Shown here one piece after another: positions 38,312 through 49,936 of a stretch of 64,000 bases of DNA. This DNA is from Paracentrotus lividus. Its lineage: Eukaryota > Echinodermata > Echinoidea > Camarodonta > Echinidae. The stretch covers positions 37,632,935 to 37,696,934 of the forward strand of contig CALNVZ010003425.1 in the NCBI GenBank assembly GCA_940671915.1, given 5' to 3'. The notes under the pieces were generated by a model. It made no database searches, was not told the origin of the DNA, and saw only the letters and a list, made by a program, of their open reading frames with translations. The position numbers and the translations under genes are program-made. The number at the start of each line of letters is the position of its first letter. Positions within the stretch are counted from its first letter, which is position 1.

Positions 38312-38805
38312 AAAAAAAAAAAAAAAAAGCAACAACAACAAATAAATGATAAAAGTAAATGAAAAATAGATAAATAACCAAACATTCAGAATACAAAAAA
38401 TCTAACCTTTTCTAAGAGAAGACTTGATTCATTCCCCGAATTCGTTGTATTATTGAGGGCAGTGCAAAATGCAATCATTGAGCAAAATAAACTATCAATG
38501 ATCCGGCATTATTAGCGCTTTATTACCAGTGTAGAGTATACAACTCCAATAATACACAACGCAGGAATATGATAAATCCATCCCACATCTGTTTTTGTTA
38601 CTCGAAGAAATCAAGCACAAGTAAGCTTGTATTGATTTTTATAAGACAACTTTTTTTTTCTTGGTACATTTTCATTGAACATACGTGTAACAATCAATAC
38701 ATAATTAGATAGGCCAAATCAATAATGATGTCCTAAAACAATGGATTCGTTCCTTCAATAATATGCTTCCGATGCTTGTTTGACTTATTTCTTCCTATCA
38801 TTGAC

Positions 38806-38837
<32 letters not shown>

Positions 38838-39058
38838 ATAAAAAAGATGATTTAATAACAACAACATTAAACGAGGAGAAAACATAACCTTAGGAAATCA
38901 TCATCTTTTTGTTTATTGTTTTGCTTGTGATAAAATTTTCATATAATTCTAAAATCCACTTATTCAAAGTATCATATTATAGACATACAAGAACGGAAAA
39001 TTGAGTTTATTATCCCGAAAGGAATATACTCCGATCTTCAATCAACAATCGACTTTGT
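38312..39058. repeat. Tandem duplication, first copy (~750 bp)
   Basis: Begins A-run + GCAACAACAACAAATAAATG and ends CAATCGACTTTGT. Collinear with 39073-39830; differences are mostly one-base indels. A 30-base A-run lies at about 38807-38836. Confidence 0.9.
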
Positions 39059-39072
39059 ATCTCTCTTCTTTT

Positions 39073-39830
39073 AAAAAAAAAAAAAAAAGCAACAACAACA
39101 AATAAATGAATAAAAGTAAATGAAAAATAGATAAATACCAAACATCAGAATACAAAAAATCTAACACTTTTCATAAAGAAGACTTGATTCATTTTCCCCG
39201 AATTTCGTTGTATTATTGAGGGCAGTGCAAAATGCATCATTGAGCAAAATTAAACTATCAATGATCCGGCATTATTAGCGTCTTTTTAACCAGTGTAGAG
39301 TATACAACTCCAAAAAGATACACAAAGCGCAGGAATATGTAAATCCATACCCACAGTCTGTTTTTGTTACTCGAAAGAAACATCAAGCACAGTAAGCTTG
39401 TGATTGATTTTTATATAGACAACTTTTTTTTCTTGTACATTTTCATTGATACATACTGTACAATCAATACATTAATTAGATAGGCAATCAATAATGATGT
39501 CCTAAAACAAGGATTCTAGTTCCTTCAAATAATATGCTTCTCGATGTCTTGTTTGATGTTATTTTCTTCCATATCCTTGACCAAAAAAAAAAAAAAAAAA
39601 AACATAAAAAAGATGAATTTTAATAACAACTAACATTAAAACGAGGAAAAACATACTCTTAGGAAATCATCATCTTTTTGTTTTATTGTTTTGCTTGTGA
39701 ATAAAATGTTTCTATAATTCTAAAATCACTATTTCATAAGATCAATATTCTAAGCATACAACGAACGGAAAATTGAGTTTATTATCCCGAAAGGAATATA
39801 CTCCGATCTTCAATCAACAATCGACTTTGT
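39073..39830. repeat. Tandem duplication, second copy
   Basis: Same start and end words as 38312-39058, joined by 14 bases. Noise-like indels throughout suggest the same locus read twice. Confidence 0.9.
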
Positions 39831-40194
39831 TTTAAGTGACATTTTGTGCTGAAATTCACGGAATTGATCCCAAAATATCGAGATTGAACATATAATCACT
39901 CGAAATTTTGAAACAGACATGTTTATCGATAGACAAATATAGTTAAGACACAAGAAGCTAAGGAAACTGACCCAACTTCAGCTTGTGCGTTTTGAACTCA
40001 CCCGGTTTTGAATTCCGTAAATCTAAGAATAAATGCATCTATACTCCAGGATTTCAGTGGTCATTCAATTTGGGAGTTCAAATCATCTTTGAATTATTTT
40101 TAATTTTTTTCTGACTTTTTTCTGTTTCATTTTATACCTTACTATCTTTCCCGTTTCATTCTGCCTGGGAACATGTATCATAAGCTCTACGAGT
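39831..40194. other. Interval, nothing recognised
   Basis: AT-rich, no repeats or frames of note. Confidence 0.5.
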
Positions 40195-40610
40195 TTGTAT
40201 CTCTATGGGCATTTCCACGGTGTTACTCACGTTACATTTAAAGGAATATTTACTTTTTCCATGAGCTCTGAATATTTACATGCATTCCCAAGACATTATC
40301 ATGTTTGCACACCATCCAGTAGATAAGTTGAGCTATACATTTTTTTTTAGGCCGAAAATTTGTTTGATTTTGTTGAACGCGCCAAAATATGTTGGCTACT
40401 CACGCTACATTTTTGGACAGCGATTTGGAAGTTGATAGATTTAGAAGTGTCCAAAATCTGGGGTGTTGAAAGAAAGAAACCGATTATGTTTGATTGCGAC
40501 AAACATTATTGGTGAAAGAAATATTCTAAGAGAAATAGTTTTTTTTGTGTATGAGACAGGAAATGTTACTCACGTTACGATTACTCACGTCACATTTAGT
40601 CCGGTGTCAT
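40195..40610. mobile_element. Possible phrase-repeat element, family F
   Basis: TTACTCACGTTACATTT or close variants occur at about 40222, 40398, 40566 and 40579. The left candidate end is TATGGGCATTTCCACGGTG next to the first copy. The pattern of one phrase repeated inside a short non-coding unit matches families A-E, but no right end is found; family B starts 330 bp later. Confidence 0.4.
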
Positions 40611-40937
40611 TTCCCACTTTTTTAATAGACAAATTGTCACACAGACCTTGGAATGTGGATATGCATTTTTTTCTAGATATCGAAAATTTTTTGGCGAAAT
40701 GATCAAGGAACTTTTTTTTTTTTTGTCTCCGGTCGCATTTGTGATTTTAGTGAAGATTAAGATCTCAGGAAAATAGGGAAACAAGCCCCCCCCCCCCAAA
40801 AAAAAAGAAAAAAAAAAAAGAAGAAAAAAAAAAGCAAAACAAAAACAAAAAACAACAACAAACAAACATTAAACTTGAAAAACATATCAAATTTATGAAC
40901 ATCCATAAGGTAAGTGACAAATCGACGAACTAACATA

Positions 40938-41923
40938 GGGTATATGCAGGTAATATGGGCCCCCTAAGCTCATTTGCCTAATTTGCATAAAATAAAAAAA
41001 TGGCACACAGTCTAATCTTTTTTGATATGAATCAATAACTACTGCTCTAACTTTTATTGTGAAGCAAAACAATTATCACCAACCCCCCTGTCTGCAATAT
41101 TCAAATGTTGACGTCATAACCAAAGTGCCCATATTACCTGCATGTGCAGGTAACATGGGCACATGTATTTAATGTATTTTAAAAAAAAACTACAATGACT
41201 CTACTATGTCTGGAATTTGCTTAGAATGTTGAAAATCATTAACTTTCAGATCCTTTGAAATTATAAGACCCTTCAGTAAATACTTTGACTATATATTTCA
41301 TTGTTTTGTATTTTGTATATTATTTCTTTTAAAAAAAATATTATTTAAATATTATTTTCATTATACAAATCAATATAGGCCTACAATAAGTTATTTATAT
41401 TTATTATATACTGTTAATATACCCCCAAAATCGTAGCAAAGAGATTGATGCCTCATCCCAATACTAAGTGCCAGAATCATTTCCGCCATTTTGGACTGCC
41501 CATATTACCTGCACCAATGTTGGTATGCCAGGCAAGCTTTCAATGCCACATAGCACCCCTTCACTACAACAAATTGACCTATACACGCTAGTAATGATCA
41601 AAATGAAACTATAAGCTTACTAAATATACAAACAATTGAGGTTACCCCCTCAAACACTCTTTCACCATCACATTCTGTGAAATATCACATTTTACATCAG
41701 GGTAAAAAATTGCCGTAAGTTTTACATACCTTGTTGGTTTTCAGCAATTTTCTCAGAGAAATTTCGGCATTAGATGCTCTCACGATGATAGATTTTCGTA
41801 TACAGTTCATATGAACAACATTATGGCGCTCACACCTGTCACCTGTCACCGGTCGACGGTCACGACATGATTTGCTTCAGGTGGCCCATATTACCTGCTG
41901 GCCCATATTTCCTGCATGTACCC
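40938..41923. mobile_element. TA-flanked TIR element, family B, full copy
   Basis: Left end GGGTATATGCAGGTAATATG then GGCC; right end inverted GGGTACATGCAGGAAATATG then GGCC; TA on both sides (40936-40937, 41924-41925). The phrase GCCCATATTACCTGC, in either orientation, occurs about six times: the left end, 41131 and 41147 (a head-to-head pair), 41500, 41884 and the right end. The subterminal TAAGCTCATTTGCCTAATT is shared with family C. Non-coding. Confidence 0.87.
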
Positions 41924-42039
41924 TACTTGAGGCATTTTTTTAATGTTTTGTCCACCAAACTTTAAAATTATTCAATAGCCACCCCTCTAGCTCTTTGGTA
42001 TTTCCCCACTCTCCATCTAGCGATCTCACCCCCCCCCCC

Positions 42040-42680
42040 TCTCTCTCTTTCTCTCTCTATCTCTCTCCTTTCTCTCTCTTACTATAATATTTGTCCGTAA
42101 TCAGAAAATCATAGAATCTAATTTTTTCTCTCTCTCCCCTCCCTCTTTCTATCCCCCTCTCTCTCCCTTTCTTTCGTATTGTATTTGCCCGCCTGTCTCT
42201 CTCTCAAGATTATTTTTTAATCTACGATATGAATTTCATTTTGAGCGACAAGGAGCCTAACCATGAAGCCCTGAAAGAAAGAAAATCTCGCAATACACAA
42301 TTAGAAAATATTCAGAAAAACAATAGAATCATTTTCTTTCTTTCTCTCTCTCTCTCTCTCTTACTATATTGTCCGTCTGTCTCTTTCTCAAAATTAATTA
42401 ATTTTTCAAGCTACAATTTGAATTTGGTTTTGAGTGACAAGGAACCTCACATTGAAGCCTCGAGAAAGATCATAATACCAAATTGAGAAATAATCAAAAT
42501 GTCAATAGAATCTATTTCTTTCTTTCTTGTCCTCTCTCTCTCTCTCTCTTCCTTTCTCTCTCTCTCTCTCCTTAAAAGCATAATAAACCAAACCATTATC
42601 TATATATTTTAGCACGTTATGGTGAGTGACAAGGAAATAAACCTTGAAGGGGAGCCGAATTTCGGGAGTCGTGATACCCT
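42040..42680. repeat. Tandem repeat of ~190 bp containing CT tracts
   Basis: The word GAGYGACAAGGARCC follows TTT-rich lead-ins at about 42240 and 42431, with a more diverged GAGTGACAAGGAAATAAACC at about 42625; each is preceded by a (CT)n tract and CTTACTATA..TTGTCCGT. Three to four units. Confidence 0.75.
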
Positions 42681-43239
42681 ATTAATCAATTTACCGCCAG
42701 GCTTTCCCGGCTAGAATAGTTCCAAAAGGTACGACCTCCACCTTTGATAAAAAGTGAATTATTGATATCACACCACCATGTCAGTAACTGTCTTTCCTCA
42801 AAGTTTTAGGCTCATTTTCAAAAGCAATCATTAGAAAATGTGCTTTCTAATACCATATTTCTATAGACGACTATCAAATACGGTAAACAAAACGCATTTC
42901 TCCAAAATAATAAAGATGTGACTAAGCTTTTCAATTATCATCTTTTCGACACTCATCTGGCAATGTCCATGAACACACGCTTTCTAAATCCAGCCATGAT
43001 TGAGGGCAAGAGAGTCGTTAAGAATACAAGACAATCAAAAAGATAAAAGTGATTATCCTTCTGTCTTCTCGCAGAAGGTGGTGTAGGAGAACGATATTCT
43101 TGGGGCAATAATCATCCTTCAATTTGACGTCCTTTTGGCGATGCTTAATGACCATTCAGGTGTCTTTTACACTCATATTTGCAAGGAAATTGACAAATCT
43201 TACATCCTAACATGCTTAGAGGGTGTTTGGATGTGCAAA
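42681..43239. other. Interval, nothing recognised
   Basis: No feature supported. Confidence 0.5.
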
Positions 43240-43660
43240 TAGGATTTGTTCAGCGATTCTAAAGAAAACGGCGTATTCAGGTAGCAAAAACACTGGGCCT
43301 GGTGAGTTTAAATTTGGCATTCCTAGTCCATATATATTTTCGAGCAGACCATCCCTCCCCAAAACCCTCTGGTTGAGTTTGCTATACGCCTCCCTTAATC
43401 TTTAACTTGCCAAAGGGCTACTTTTTTCGCAATAATTAAATTAAACAAGACACTCGTTCAGCACGTTACCGAGTCTGAAGAAAACGGCGTGTTTAGATGA
43501 TAACAAAACGGTGGAGCCCGATGCGGTAAGATTTGGCATTCCTATATAATCTATACGACCACCCCCCCCCCCCTCCTTGAAGGAATACGCCCCTGGCTGT
43601 TGGCTACGTACGCCGCTTTTAATCTTGCTATTGGGATACTTCTTCATTTGTAATAATTCA
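43240..43660. repeat. Two diverged direct copies of a MITE-like unit
   Basis: GAAAACGGCGTATT...TTTGGCATTCCTA...CATCCCTCCCC...TACGCC...TTTTAATCTT at 43255-43405 is followed at 43470-43635 by GAAAACGGCGTGTT...TTTGGCATTCCTA...C-run...TACGCC...TTTTAATCTT. Non-coding. Confidence 0.6.
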
Positions 43661-44108
43661 ATTATAATTATAGCGATGTATATACCCTGATTCAAAACCT
43701 CTTCCTAATAATCCTTTCCTCTGGCAATCTCCTACAACATAATTATTAGGAATAATCTGAGAAGAATCATAAATTTGCTTCAAATTAACTATTAATCAAA
43801 TTATTATCAGACTAAATCGAAACTTCTTCTTCTCCTTTTTCTAATCAGCCATTATTCATGCATTTTTTCCTTTAATGTATTTCACGCTGCCCTGCACATC
43901 GGAAAAAAAAACTTTTAAAAAGTAGCACGAGGCTGTCTGAATTCCCTTTTCTTAACAATAAAAGATGATTTATAAAGTTTGAGAATTCTAATGAAATGAA
44001 TTAATGAAAGTATGAAATGAATAAAGAAATTACAATAAGTTCGTGTATGGGATCACAATTATTGCGACTGCATTGCCAATTCAAACACCTTCATGTCATT
44101 AGTGATCT
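43661..44108. other. AT-rich interval
   Basis: No supported feature. Confidence 0.5.
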
Positions 44109-44218
44109 GGGCCCATATTCATAAAACCTTCATAGGCCTAGTTACCAACTAACTGTGTACTGTTCCCTATGTAATAGGTTGACATGTAGCTTTATTAAGA
44201 TTTTATGAATATGGGCCC
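44109..44218. mobile_element. 110-bp MITE with perfect 18-bp TIRs
   Basis: GGGCCCATATTCATAAAA at 44109-44126 and its exact reverse complement at 44201-44218. Flanks TGATCT and TGAACT may be a 6-bp target duplication with one change. Its ends resemble GGGCCGGTATTCTGAAAA at 48209. Confidence 0.88.
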
Positions 44219-45329
44219 TGAACTTTTAATATCATCAATATACCTTACTCCTTCATCCTATAGTTTTTGGTGAAGAATATGGATTTTGATTTCATGCCAA
44301 TTATCTCATCACGTCATACGCTTATTTTTATTTTATTTTTATTTTTTATTTGATTCTGATTCCACTTTGCTCTTAAAAAGCAAAAACAAACATGGTTTGA
44401 TCGTAATGATGTCATTTATTGACATGTTGGAAGATACATTTTAATTCTTCTCACTCTCTTTCCTTTCTTTCCTTCCTTTTTTCTTTAATTCTTTTTTTTT
44501 TTAAGCTGATGAATCTCTTCCAAACATCATATTGAGAGTCAAGCCGCAGTGAGCGCATGCAAATTCATTAAAGTTTATTTCATGAGCAAAATTATGGCTA
44601 GTATATAATATTCATTTTGCCTGTTCGCAATATAATTGATAATGTTGTTTGACATTCCGCAGAAATATATAAAGTACTCATGTGACCCTAGTAGGTATTC
44701 CAGGGGAAGTTGGTGTTCCTTAATCACATCAGTGTAGGGGAGTAGTGATGTTCGGTCGCCAGAGACTGAGCAGCTTTTAAGAAATCGATGAGCAATTCCC
44801 TTCCTTAGCTTCAAATCCATTAATTCTATGAAATATGCATTAGAGTAAACATTACATTAATTCATTGTTAGAGCGGATTTATTCGTCAAGGGGGTTACAG
44901 CAAGATAATTTACAACTGAGCGAGAGATGTGCTTATCCCCTCGGCATACTGTATGTTTTAGATTATTAAAACTCGTACTTTCTTATCATACCATCACTCA
45001 TAATCTCATATCCACAAGCATTCATTTTCCACAAATGACGTGCACGATTGTTATCGGCCTCAAAACATTATTGAGTTCAAAATTAAATGTGTAATTATTG
45101 CGTTGTCTACTTTCTACTTTGAATAAAGAAATAAATTAAAAAAAAACTTACTAATTCGTATTTAATTTAGCATATCCTCATTAAACGTACAATGACACAA
45201 TTACATAGTACATGATTTTAGAAATATATACGGAGGCTTAAGGGAAATGTTGCCTCCGTTTTTGCATGCACACATTTCAAAAACATCATTGTTGTTAATT
45301 CAGAAAATTGTTCATTCAGTTAATTTTTT
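44219..45329. other. AT-rich interval
   Basis: Pyrimidine tract near 44450-44505; otherwise nothing recognised. Confidence 0.5.
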
Positions 45330-45439
45330 TGGGGTCTTCGGCCATCAAAGGGGTAATCATGTATCAGCCATAGGGGTAAGGCGGGGGTCAATCGGCCCGC
45401 TCGCCTATTTTTACTTCGCCTTTTTTTTTTGACTCGTCG

Positions 45440-45480
<41 letters not shown>

Positions 45481-45520
45481 ACCCCCCCCCCCCACCCCCC
45501 CCCCCCCCCGGATCCGCGCC
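45330..45520. mobile_element. hAT-like MITE remnant with ~70-base C tract
   Basis: The right end inverted is CAGGCGCGGATCC, as at 2464, 32801 and 36390. Just inside is a C tract of about 70 bases (45440-45509) broken by two A. TTCGGCCATCAAAGGGG and CAATCGGCCCGCTCG resemble 28930-29000. The left end is not resolved. Confidence 0.6.
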
Positions 45521-45890
45521 TGTACATCCTGTGGGAGAGAGGTTCAGATGACAAAATCTCGGATCTTGTCTACATCCTGTGCAAGATCATGGCATCTATT
45601 CATCTTTTTCCACAGGATGTATAGATCCGAGATCTTGTCATCTGATCATCTCTCCCACAGAATGTAGACATGACGAGATCCGAGATCTTTTCAACTGATC
45701 ATCTCTCCCACAGAATGTAGACAGTAGACATGACGAGATCTAAGATCATGTCATCTCATCATCTCTCCCACGGGATGTAGACATGACTAGATCCGAGATC
45801 TTGTCATCTGATCATCTCTCCTACAGGATGTAGACATGGCGAGATCCGAGATTTTGTCATCTGATCATCCGCTTTACAGATATTCAGCGC
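45521..45890. repeat. Partial foldback copy of the 53-bp repeat
   Basis: One forward unit, a loop containing CAAGATCATGGCATCT (about 45583-45600), then about five inverted units. The same loop word occurs at about 46552 in the complete element, so this is a shortened copy without the terminal GTGCCACC. Confidence 0.8.
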
Positions 45891-45910
45891 TGATGGGTAT
45901 GGAAGCTTAA

Positions 45911-46998
45911 AAGTGCCACCCAGATGTTCAGACAATCATCTCGTCATGTCTACATCATGTGGGAGAGATAATGAGATGACATAATCTTAGATCTCGTCAT
46001 ATCTACATCCTGTGGTAGAGATGATCAGATGACAAGATCTTGCATCTAGTCATGTCTACATCCTGTGCAAGAGATGATGAGATGACAAGATCTCGGATCT
46101 CGTCATGTCTACATCCTGTGGGAGAGATTATTATCAGATGACAAGATCTCGGATCTCGTCATGTCTACATCCTGTGATAGAGATGATCAGATGACAAGAT
46201 CTCGGATCTCGTCATGTATACATCCTGTGGGAGAGATGATCAGATGACAAGATCTTGGATCTAGTCATGTCTATATCCTGTGGGAGAGATGAGATGATGA
46301 CAAGATCTCGGATCTCGTCATGTCTACATCCTGTGAGAGAGATGATGAGATGACAAGATCTTGGATCTCGTCATGTCTACATCCCATTGGAGAGATGATC
46401 AGATGACAAGATCTCAGATCTCGTCATGTCTACATCCCGTGAGAGAGATGATCAGATGACAGGATCTCGGATCTCGTCATGTCTACATCCTGTGAGAGAG
46501 ATGATCAGATAAAATCTCTTATTTAGTCATGTCTACATCATGTGGAAGATCATGGCATCTGATCATCTCTTCTACAGGATGTAGACATGACGAGATCCGA
46601 AATCTTGTCATCTGATCATCTTTCTCACAGGATGTAGACATGACGAGATCCGAGATCTTGTCATCTAATCATCTTTCCCACAGGATGTAGACATGACGAG
46701 ATCCGAGATCCAAGATCTTGTCATCTGATCATCTCTCCCACAGAATGTAGACATGACGAGATCCGAGATCTTGTCATCTCATCATCTCTGTTACAGGATG
46801 TAGTCACGACTAGATCCGAGATCTTGTCATCTGATCATCTCTCCCACAGGATGTCGACACGAGATCTAAAATCACGTCATCTGATCATCCCTTTTACAGG
46901 ATGCAGACATGACGAGATCCGAAATCTCGTCATCTTATCTTTTTTCCTCAGAGATGTAGACATGACGATATCATTATCTGAACATCTCGGTGGCACTT
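45911..46998. mobile_element. Foldback element bounded by TTAA, arms of 53-bp repeats
   Basis: Ends AAGTGCCACCCAGATGTTCAGA-like and, inverted, the same with one mismatch over 22 bases; TTAA stands outside each (45907-45910, 46999-47002). The left arm holds about 11 forward units (core GACAAGATCTCGGATCTCGT then CATGTCTACATCCTGTGG), and the right arm about 8 inverted units after a loop near 46550-46560. The two arms can pair over several hundred bases. Architecture recalls sea urchin TU foldback elements; the TTAA duplication would rather suggest a piggyBac- or Kolobok-type transposase. Non-coding. Confidence 0.85.
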
Positions 46999-47302
46999 TT
47001 AATGAACTAAAAAAATAAAGATGTTATTTATTCCTTCTATTTGTTCATTATTTACCTTCTTACACAGATATGTAAAGCATTCATGTTGGTGCGTCTTAGT
47101 GTTATTCTAAAGATTGCGATGGATATGACATGAATTGTGAATGTTTGGGAGCACGATTTTGAGTAATTCGTAATTTATATTAGAGTTCTCATATTTTTGC
47201 GTGTTTTGGGCGCGTTACGATGGTTTTCAGGTCAACTTGCCACTATCACGGCGCCGATATTTTGAAAACGAGCACATGGACCCCTTTTTTTATGCTCCTA
47301 GT

Positions 47303-47763
47303 CTTTAAAGGTAGTGTCAGCCTTTTGCAGGCAAAAATATTAAATTTCTAGTTTTTGAGAGGATATAGTAGTATACCAATGACTATATCTTCCCACAACA
47401 TGATTAAGCTCAAATGTGTATGTTTGTCATTATATTGCGATTATCAAAATTCAACCCTATTTTTTCGAACCTCGAAAAATATAGCGTACGGTGCGAACCG
47501 CTGACCGTTAGCGCAGAGAATAATACACGCTGATGCGCCGTGTGTATATTGCTGTGTGCGATCCGTGCCGCACGCGCTGTAATATCAACGATGTTGATGG
47601 AGAGCTGGTCAAGATTGGTAGTCAGATTTTCGTTTCGTATTACTGATCTAGGCAACCTATGACAGTAAGATTGAATATACAGTATAGGTCGATCATATTC
47701 TACAGTTATGCCAAGTTGCATTAGTTTTCGCAATTTGTGAAAAAGGCTGATACTCCCTTTAAG
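47303..47763. mobile_element. MITE with CTTTAAAGG-type TIRs
   Basis: Left CTTTAAAGGTAGTGTCAGCC, right inverted CTTAAAGGGAGTATCAGCC, then TTTT in both. The inside is CpG-rich around 47490-47590 and AT-rich elsewhere. No coding content. Confidence 0.72.
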
Positions 47764-47780
47764 TATACACTCCTCTCCAA

Positions 47781-48205
47781 CTGTGCAAATTTTGATGAAA
47801 TTGATATGGATTTTGAATAAAGTGCAGCTTAAACTGTACTTTTTAAATTTCGTGTAGATTCCAAGCCTCTAATAATTGTATTTTGTCACTGTATGCACCA
47901 TGATAGCAACATGAGGTCGCTATACTGGCTCAAAAATAAGTAAAGGATACCCAGTTTAAATAATATCTCTATCTTTGTTATACACTTCGCAACAAACCTG
48001 GAAGATATGAAAAAGTTTTATACTCTTTTGACAAAGTAAAGGTGATTTTAACTCGTTTGTTGAAATCGCGAGGTCAAATAGAAAAAATATTTAAGAACTT
48101 CAAGGTTCCGTAGAAAAAAAGTAAGCACATGAACTTATATTATTTTTGGCATTTTAGGTATACATAGAAACCAAGGTAACTCTGTGCTTAAGTTTCGTGT
48201 AGACA
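47781..48205. repeat. Tandem-type repeat T, left part
   Basis: CCTCTAATAATTGTATTTTG through GGTAACTCTGTGCT is repeated at 56908-57230 in the same orientation. Within the left part, GTAC..AAATTTCGTGTAGATT (about 47837) recurs as GTGCTTAAGTTTCGTGTAGA (48184), a period of about 347 bp. So a tandem repeat was opened between two units by the composite at 48206-56908. Confidence 0.78.
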
Positions 48206-48610
48206 CCTGGGCCGGTATTCTGAAAACTGTCTTATCTTTTATCTTATCTTTTATCTTATCTCAAAAGATAATAGACCGCTAATATTTGGCTTAATACGTA
48301 TTCTGAAAATTATCTTATCTCTCTAAGGACCACCCTTATATTATCTCTGTCACGCCCCGTTCACGCCCAATTTTTTATCATTAACGAATCATTAAAGGTT
48401 TTAAATACTTAGGTCAACCAATAGAAATGCCCCTTCTTTAAAAGAAATTAAAATGCGCTTCGCGCACCATCAACATTAGGCGTAAGTTAATCTGCGCGAT
48501 TTGGGCGCTTTCGTCTGCAAGCTAAATTTTCTTTATGACGTAAAGTTTATTCTATTGTGACGTTTGTTTGGGGTTTTCTCAACAAAAAAACATAAAATGA
48601 AAAGGTGTAT
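48206..48610 (+). mobile_element. TTATCTTATC MITE, 5' part
   Basis: Terminus CCTGGGCCGGTATTCTG, then repeated TCTTATCTTT words, AAGATAATAGACCGCTAATA, CACGCCCCGTTCACGCC and TGCGCTTCGCGCACCAT. Breaks off after AAAATGAAAAGGTGTAT. Confidence 0.8.
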
Positions 48611-48619
48611 ACCTACCTA

Positions 48620-49468
48620 CCTACCTGGGCCAGTATTCTGAAAATTGTCTTATCTTATCTTTTATCTTATCTCAAAAGATAATAGACCGCTAATATATGG
48701 CTTAAGACGTATTCCGAAAATTATCTTATCTCTCTAAGGACGGCACCGCTTATATTATCTCTGTCACACCCCGTTCACGCCAATTTTTTTACGCATCAAA
48801 TCGATAATTAAAGGTTTTATATATACTTAGGTCAACCAATCGAAGTGCCCTCTTCTTAAAAAATATTAAGATGCGCTTCGCGCACCATTAACATTAGGCG
48901 TAGTTTAATCTTGCGCGATTTGTGCGCTTTCGTCTGCAAGCTAAATTTTCTTATGACGTAAAATTTATTCTATTGTGACGTTTCTTCTGGTTTCTCAACA
49001 AAAAAGCCATAAAATGAAAATGTGTATCATTTCGATGAGGTCGTAAATGGCATCAAATAAGCAAAATCTAGTCTAATTTCTTCGGGATGTTTCTATGTAG
49101 GCCTGTTGACCCTGCATACTCATTATCTTACCCTTACTAAAAGATTAATTAGGGCAAATTCGCAGTTATCATTGAGATAAATAGCCCTACCTCTTGTAAA
49201 TTTTCTTGTTGTTGCCAGTAGTTAAGATAAAAAATAGATAAGATAATTTTCAGAATACCTATTATCTCAATATTTTATCTTGCGCACAGAGAACATTTAT
49301 GCGCCGTGTCTAACTTTACGCAAAACAGCTCTGACATCATATGCGCGCTTAGCGAACTTACAAGAAAGATAAAGAGAAAGATAAGATAATTTTCGGAATA
49401 CCAATTTTGTCTTAACTCTGAGATACAAGAATATTTGTCTTAAGATATGTTTCGAATACGGCCCCAGG
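48620..49468 (+). mobile_element. TTATCTTATC MITE, near-complete copy
   Basis: Left CCTGGGCCAGTATTCTGAAA; right inverted CCTGGGGCCGTATTCGAAAC. The 3' part carries ACTCTGAGATACAAGAATAT and GATAAGATAATTTTC. The LINE joins directly at its right end, sharing about two bases. Confidence 0.8.
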
Positions 49469-49472
49469 TCGG

Positions 49473-49936
49473 CTAAACTGCCGAGACCATAGTACGAATC
49501 CTCCAGTTATCCCTGTGTGCATGCAGTTCTTCAGCTCGTCTGTTCCAACTACCCCAGCATGCCGATTTCATGATGTCTAGGTATGTCTTGCGTTTTCTAC
49601 CACGCCCCGACGTCCATGCTGTGGGCTCCCAAAGGATGAGACTGCTGGCGGCCAACTCTGGTGTCGAAAACAATGACCAGCAAGCTGCATTCTTCTTGTT
49701 GCTATCTTGTCACCTATTTTGGGTAGTTTTCCATAGAGCGTCTTGTTTGGTAGTGTTGTCTCCAGTTTGATGTTGAGCACCGTTCTGAGCATTCTTGTGT
49801 AACACCCATTAAGAGACTTCTCCAGCTTTGGGGTGACTGTCCATGCTTCACAGCCGTACAGCAGTATTGTTTCCACAGTTGCAATGAAGAAGCCTAGTTT
49901 GATACCTGCGGGCAGAGTGAGACTTCCAGACAGCAC
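49473..49936 (-). pseudogene. LINE C-terminal domain fragments
   Basis: The piece at 49577-49936 reads FFIATVETILLYGCEAWTVT, LEKSLNGCYTRMLRTVLN and RRMQLAGHCFRH, the post-RT region typical of this LINE type. A frameshift near 49640 moves the end to the frame of 49473-49673, with LILWEPTAWTSGRGRKRKTY and DIM, the usual C-terminal block, then a stop. Role in intact elements: probable nucleic-acid binding near the RT thumb. Broken here. Confidence 0.82.

Noticed and set aside
45521-46998. CRISPR-like array of regular repeats
   Set aside because: Units are contiguous 53-bp tandem copies without unique spacers and in both orientations; the context is eukaryotic.
47410-47733. 107-residue minus-strand frame
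   Set aside because: Lies wholly inside a CTTTAAAGG-type MITE.
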